Shown: in pieces, positions 6,501 through 6,552 of the stretch | Numbering within the stretch: the stretch's first letter is position 1 | Layout: every line of letters begins with the position of its first letter | DNA from: Candidatus Omnitrophota bacterium | GTDB taxonomy: Bacteria > Omnitrophota > Gorgyraeia > Gygaellales > Profunditerraquicolaceae | Direction: 5' to 3' | NCBI GenBank assembly: GCA_028717985.1 | Contig: JAQUMS010000071.1 | Span: 1 to 6,552 of the forward strand | Length of the DNA stretch: 6,552 bases | Program-made: the position numbers and the translations under genes | Notes under the pieces: generated by a model | The model's database searches: none | What the model was told of the DNA's origin: nothing | Seen by the model: only the letters and a program-made list of their open reading frames with translations

Positions 6501-6552
6501 CCGCCGCCTTGAACATGAGCGGGATCTTGCCGCGAGAGAAGTTGTTTCCGGG
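1..6552 (+). CDS. Internal segment of a giant repeat-built protein, function unknown
   Basis: Frame +1 is open for all 2,184 codons and runs off both ends, so the full protein is larger than 2,184 residues. The reading frame is supported by internal homology: blocks with matching residues at fixed spacings recur through the translation, which a chance open frame would not give. Residues 1-178, 208-475, 500-775 and 1881-2095 are copies of one module (A). Residues 800-1274 and 1297-1860 are copies of another (CD). Linkers richer in Gly, Ser, Asp and Lys separate some of them (about 179-207, 776-799, 1275-1296). The protein appears mostly helical, with Glu/Lys/Arg-rich stretches that could form coiled coils near 140-180, 740-775 and 2059-2095. 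No signal peptide, transmembrane helix, Walker motif or other catalytic signature is seen. Cysteines occur only at 163, 227, 1597 and 2162. Several helix-turn-helix-like blocks suggest nucleic-acid or protein binding, which is inference. I do not recognise a named family for the whole protein. Confidence 0.96.
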   Translation, partial: MDRAGADVIEQLGGLPLRGGNFNEYELAGLLGWVRNHIKRTVSRSEVETVLAGVPDSDTNFIISRLFRNPEARELFPDTKFKLKLSGLSLSLSQYQGLLTLWQRSSRMFIHDDIKEQTGLDIEELDLRIQQGEIAEVIMAARKELEKIYAVVREEAAAGRAECVKKISKEQADTHTQRKKKIESGMSMPMWLSGETGAAERAARDSNSEIWEQSSFEEKAEIVTGDCIIKFKERGFYPNNNELDKEKTQFLQRWFKGSMFSFLVYAGFLDPANGTYDLNLKLNPWSVIRLPRGFLTERSNRVLAYMWLALKDDAAILKDAQSLIFRPSVYTNNMLGGLYNWYKDAVRVDKDKFAEIVGKDKQEEIAVMFFVNPDEKFLKPVNDIMKKLAESSLPEQAKSEFINLLRASFRETVKKDILDETGLSLDVLEKDIKAGNTEGVIAVILTAQGILHSGLDAALENKRAAVIKHLEALKISSARQPKKLQYHVKKTGTDVLGSIIVPETWKSLSFDDRTTVLADEISKRVVSEGVSPVINDFDESSRTFMIRWFGGSIFRFMLFAGFMEKSSYLFHETVTYEPWKVIRVLPQGFWAARQFRVLGYIWLVTVLGEDALKDEEGLPFSQKYFIQHLLGGLYGYYYEQPFTMEREKVTHIFGESFDLTVLFENPGNEVLVPLRTMGKKLDAADLDPEVRARFLEYWKSVRKEFLKQDITEETGLNPDEIETLIKQGKVQVVLEHMAAVLLAHRKAVLDYFANERRRIQNEITKKMERKALISGGEDLPMKMGDEEGMAQDLTLDSVDESIINLFRGRAREGLIPLSLSEAGNLLGLQAIKLGKRLRKINQILHSQGQEEILYGHEARNAFKFALIARTYQEYIADNNGAIPTPEKLSELINGKNTGFIVSAHDLQYYYLPQMKEEYPTNAMVFVRRKAVHKYGSVIDVMKGFENFIELQSQGSGKVTPSSLHGHSYRLLGLLRKHRLIPSVIQLVRAGWTKGRLERDFAYGDDLVRTRIGELYDYISLRLREGQPIDKDTIIQFDADLFKIMDRPLIEGVLRYGTREMGRKRFNDLDREYGQVSRVALVKAGLLYYYQLRLAKANLERSWIDQLIRDGDIINFEKIEGTNSHHEIVSGWFTPEEIKDEFERRSAVLKTRDIPVTTDTILLARIDAEPGLFEKEMAQLAEMLNRRDVELMAGELIRNMEKNERVRNILGALKQKHERLTRTLERGGLDNRNAQKIANRLIGVASAIDLAVLEDEAIVSAIARKVKSVLIQSPAADDSDIHAVGKAAGKKSDQKLKSRAIDDEITRMHQEREEQGLMPPTEAEIGEKLDLVPTAIAARLKKINAVRVSRGEPPLRSSKDDSQDFKLRIIIETYKEWLSLYTVPPTAQELAEMINNKQKGFTVSHWDLNAYYLKKIKEKYPVEAPYFMRETSLSHRELFAIAREFEQKNGYPITEAEAAKEMNTRSYVIRKNAGLINEALRVIGQAEITVLKRRVAQAGEPAKWSEGAERRKIGDRYAYLTNVIMDFEEFVEAKQRNRAWIKHYALNKFNFTLGEELKRRRLIPSLIELVQLGWDQKRIDQILEFGDEEIKKSVMVLCGIIRGLIAEEKEISEENLKEADPESYITANVDLFAGLIKLEIKKMTDDDFYRLDEIHEQTGVMKLKELGLTTYYMLRNDRDTAERILIQRIFRGEKELNPKPGDAGYRGEKRIYSIIKRWLDPAKVRIEYSRRAEILHSHAVPVNSETILLVKINAGEGAFEKAVQEYVSFQGKTARSIAETVWKRIEEIPYRGGPLPEYLSDRRKPLFEGLVSGGINKELAPMFVNRLLFNASRMDLVFFNDKAIALAMGSVILEYLTQQNKKVNLAAQPVWLEEETELERIVGGLPEDYWYYASPEEMMIIISAAVIEHVRLRGMYPNLDDMKKEHANFIKINFAGSLIPVLTYAGFTTRDSRLYDGRIIHQPWLVFKTVPKIFGWIHGYNRARADLWLILQLEREIRKTGNLQLMGKHFSDNRLNGLHYWYTEQIKSRNKLLESLIAEDLIREADGDPAVLNSRVASGELEEVMRDVREKIEILQDKVKRALEEEKSKAAEKVMLVSRSGYTPKGKPKDEGLRVYLERLDAESKREQSIRDSIALYTGIMEKTTLILDLEAASIHASALFACSNENIRRLEHERDLAAREVVSG
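535..621 (+). other. Inter-module linker between A0 and A1
   Basis: Residues 179-207 do not align with any module. They contain Met-rich MSMPMW (186-191), then a run of small and charged residues with several Gly, Ala, Ser and Arg. This is the composition expected of a flexible joint between repeated domains. No motif is recognised. Confidence 0.5.
622..1425 (+). repeat. Module A1, complete type-A repeat
   Basis: Residues 208-475 hold all type-A blocks in order. First is a helix-turn-helix-like front (209-268) ending in RWFKGSMFSFLVYAGF. Next is a Pro-Trp block, PWSVIRLPRGF (284-294), followed by RVLAYMWL (301-308). LGGLYNWY lies at 335-342 and an NP segment at about 369-381. The end block has Asp416, TGL at 421-423, Gly435 and Val440. 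Compared with A2, the front 60 residues align with no gap at an offset of 294; in the RWF...AGF stretch 10 of 16 residues are identical. The role is unknown. The order of conserved aromatic and Gly/Pro blocks suggests a compact, mostly helical domain rather than simple low-complexity repetition. Confidence 0.88.
625..804 (+). other. Helix-turn-helix-like block of A1 (HNH-associated-repeat style)
   Basis: Residues 209-268. The pattern is a helix, then a Gly-aromatic-Tyr-Pro turn (GFYP, 235-238), a short acidic helix, and a final helix with RWFKGS (253-258) leading into AGF (266-268). From memory, the small DNA-binding repeat found beside homing endonucleases has the same layout: an approximate Gly-x-x-Pro turn, then Arg-x-Phe-Gly-Ser, then about eight residues to Ala-Ala-Gly. 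Here the Ser-to-Ala spacing is 8 in all three copies. The resemblance is by eye and needs a profile search. Confidence 0.45.
1498..2325 (+). repeat. Module A2, complete type-A repeat
   Basis: Residues 500-775 repeat the A1 plan. The front block (503-562) ends in RWFGGSIFRFMLFAGF. The Pro-Trp block is PWKVIRVLPQGF (578-589) and is one residue longer than in A1. RVLGYIWL lies at 596-603, GLPF at 617-620, LGGLYGYY at 630-637 and an NP segment, FENPGNEVLV, at 663-672. The end block has Asp709, TGL at 714-716, Gly728 and Val733. A basic and acidic helix with NERRR follows at 754-758 and runs to about 773. It sits directly after A1 with a short gap (476-499), so A0, A1 and A2 form a tandem array of at least three copies. 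Confidence 0.88.
1507..1686 (+). other. Helix-turn-helix-like block of A2 (HNH-associated-repeat style)
   Basis: Residues 503-562. This is the copy closest to the remembered homing-endonuclease-associated repeat, because the signature reads RWFGGS (547-552) followed eight residues later by AGF (560-562). The Gly-to-Pro turn is GVSP (529-532). Trp505 and Phe510 match Trp211 and Phe216 of A1. DNA binding is an inference from this similarity. Confidence 0.5.
2326..2397 (+). other. Linker joining the A array to the CD array
   Basis: Residues 776-799 are rich in Gly, Asp, Glu and Met (for example GGEDLPMKMGDEEG, 775-788) and have no counterpart in the modules. They mark the change from type-A to type-CD repeats, much like an acidic flexible joint. 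Confidence 0.5.
2437..2523 (+). other. First helix-turn-helix-like unit of C1
   Basis: Residues 813-841, from GLIPLSLSEAGNLLGL to RLRKIN. A Leu-Ser start, a Glu-Ala-x-x-Leu-Leu-Gly helix and turn, then a basic helix give the usual shape of a helix-turn-helix. It aligns without a gap with residues 1315-1343 of C2, both ending in Lys-Ile-Asn. Confidence 0.5.
2650..2757 (+). other. Second helix-turn-helix-like unit of C1
   Basis: Residues 884-919. Thr-Pro-x-x-Leu-x-x-x-Ile, then Gly-Phe-x-Val-Ser-x-x-Asp-Leu and a Tyr-rich helix ending Glu-Tyr-Pro. The layout recalls winged-helix heads in which a Pro-Thr helix cap precedes a Ser-started recognition helix. Nineteen of 36 residues are identical to C2 (1385-1420) with no gap, the strongest short match in the window. 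Confidence 0.5.
3361..3822 (+). repeat. Module D1, back part of composite repeat CD1
   Basis: Residues 1121-1274. It opens with GWFTPEEI (1130-1137) and continues through IPVTTDTILLARIDAE (1153-1168) and LFEKE (1171-1175). A later part has GG at 1226-1227, NRL at 1238-1240 and IDL at 1247-1249. Every one of these positions plus 586 gives the matching position in D2, so the pair aligns without a net gap over about 130 residues; in the first 44, 18 are identical. The middle and end look helical. Pro-Val-x-(x)-x-Thr-Ile-Leu-Leu is the most conserved core. I do not recognise the family. Confidence 0.85.
3823..3888 (+). other. Linker between CD1 and CD2
   Basis: Residues 1275-1296, with DDSD at 1276-1279 followed by a Gly/Lys/Ala-rich stretch (GKAAGKKSDQK, 1284-1294). 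Low conservation and small or charged residues suggest a flexible joint. Confidence 0.5.
3943..4029 (+). other. First helix-turn-helix-like unit of C2
   Basis: Residues 1315-1343. PPTEAEIGEKLDL (1318-1330) followed by a basic helix ending RLKKIN (1338-1343) is a textbook-looking helix-turn-helix shape, similar to small sigma-factor or repressor DNA-reading units. It is the clearest of the helix-turn-helix-like blocks here. Gapless match to 813-841. Confidence 0.55.
4153..4260 (+). other. Second helix-turn-helix-like unit of C2
   Basis: Residues 1385-1420, preceded by VPP. TAQELAEMINNK (1385-1396) gives the first helix, and TVSHWDLNAYYLKKIKE (1401-1417) the turn and second helix. The Pro-Pro-Thr cap plus Glu-Leu-Ala-x-x resembles the head of LexA-type winged helices, though the rest does not identify it as LexA. 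Pairs with 884-919. Confidence 0.5.
4267..4509 (+). other. Insertion unique to C2, carrying an extra helix-turn-helix-like unit
   Basis: Residues about 1423-1503 have no partner in C1. Inside, residues 1449-1476 (GYPITEAEAAKEMN then IRKNAGLIN) copy the first helix-turn-helix-like unit. From Thr1453 to Asn1476 is 23 residues, as from Thr1320 to Asn1343, with TEAE shared at the start and Ile-Asn at the end. The simplest reading is a local duplication of the unit about 133 residues upstream; loss of the same part from C1 is the alternative. Edges are uncertain by several residues. Confidence 0.6.
5125..5580 (+). repeat. Module D2, back part of composite repeat CD2
   Basis: Residues 1709-1860. 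It starts with RWLDPAKV (1716-1723) and continues through VPVNSETILLVKINAG (1739-1754) and FEK (1758-1760). GG follows at 1812-1813, NRL at 1824-1826 and MDL at 1833-1835. All keep an offset of 586 from D1. HSH at 1735-1737 has no His counterparts in D1 and is probably not functional as a metal site. The segment after 1860 (NLAAQPVWLEEETELE, 1863-1878) is a short join into A3. Confidence 0.85.
5641..6285 (+). repeat. Module A3, shortened type-A repeat
   Basis: Residues 1881-2095. It has the front block (Trp1889, GMYP 1913-1916, FAGS 1933-1936, AGF 1944-1946), the Pro-Trp block QPWLVFKTVP (1961-1970), ARADLWL (1982-1988), and LNGLHYW (2014-2020). The end block has Asp2039, Gly2058 and Val2063 at the standard spacings of 19 and 5, followed by a long Glu/Lys/Arg helix to about 2095. 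The interval from the LxGLxxW block to Asp2039 is 19 residues, against 75, 73 and 80 in A1, A2 and A0, so the NP segment is missing. The usual TGL is replaced by ADG. This copy is the most diverged and stands about 1,100 residues from A2. Confidence 0.85.
5659..5838 (+). other. Helix-turn-helix-like block of A3 (HNH-associated-repeat style)
   Basis: Residues 1887-1946. GMYPNLDD (1913-1920) gives the turn and NFAGS (1932-1936) replaces RWFxGS. AGF follows at the fixed distance of eight from the Ser. The spacing from Trp1889 to Gly1913 is 24, as in A1 and A2. The leading Arg-Trp is lost, so any contact made by that Arg may be absent in this copy. Confidence 0.42.
6286..6552 (+). other. Charged helical region after A3, continuing past the window
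   Basis: Residues 2096-2184 align with none of the modules. A short Gly/Pro/Lys stretch (YTPKGKPKDEG, 2101-2111) is followed by predicted helices rich in Glu, Arg, Leu and Ala (YLERLDAESKREQ, 2115-2127; NIRRLEHERDLAAREV, 2166-2181). Cys2162 is one of only four cysteines. It could be the start of a different module or a coiled-coil spacer; the frame is still open at the last codon. Confidence 0.6.

Noticed and set aside
1..6552. tRNA, rRNA, CRISPR array, insertion sequence ends
   Set aside because: No cloverleaf, short regularly spaced DNA repeat, transposase signature or terminal inverted repeats were seen; the repetition present is at protein level and diverged at DNA level.

Overview
The whole 6,552-base window lies inside one very large protein-coding gene on the + strand. 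Frame +1 reads without a stop from base 1 to base 6552 (2,184 codons), and neither the start nor the stop codon is inside the window. No RNA gene, promoter, terminator, mobile element or CRISPR array is visible. Short open frames on the minus strand and in the other plus frames are shadows of this gene.

The protein segment is a mosaic of diverged internal repeats of two main kinds. Type A is about 270 residues and occurs three times (A1 residues 208-475, A2 500-775, A3 1881-2095). The back half of a fourth copy, A0, occupies residues 1-178 and is cut by the left window edge. Type CD is about 475-560 residues and occurs twice in tandem (CD1 800-1274, CD2 1297-1860). The order is [A0]-A1-A2-CD1-CD2-A3-helical tail. 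The tandem type-A offset is 294 residues between A1 and A2, with no gap over the first 60 residues. The D parts of CD1 and CD2 share a constant offset of 586. The copies are diverged at DNA level, so these are old duplications kept under protein-level selection.

Several blocks look like small helix-turn-helix units. One, in each A module, resembles the helix-turn-helix repeats found next to homing endonucleases (ending in a GS...AGF signature). Two lie at the start of each CD module, and a third sits inside an insertion unique to CD2. I see no catalytic motif, signal peptide or membrane segment. There are only four cysteines in 2,184 residues. The function is unknown; a repetitive nucleic-acid-binding or scaffold protein is an inference only.

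Organism: bacterial, with GC content in the middle 40s percent by eye. Giant, repeat-built, cysteine-poor genes of this kind are known from Omnitrophota (former OP3) and a few other uncultured lineages. That placement is a guess from gene style, not from a marker gene.
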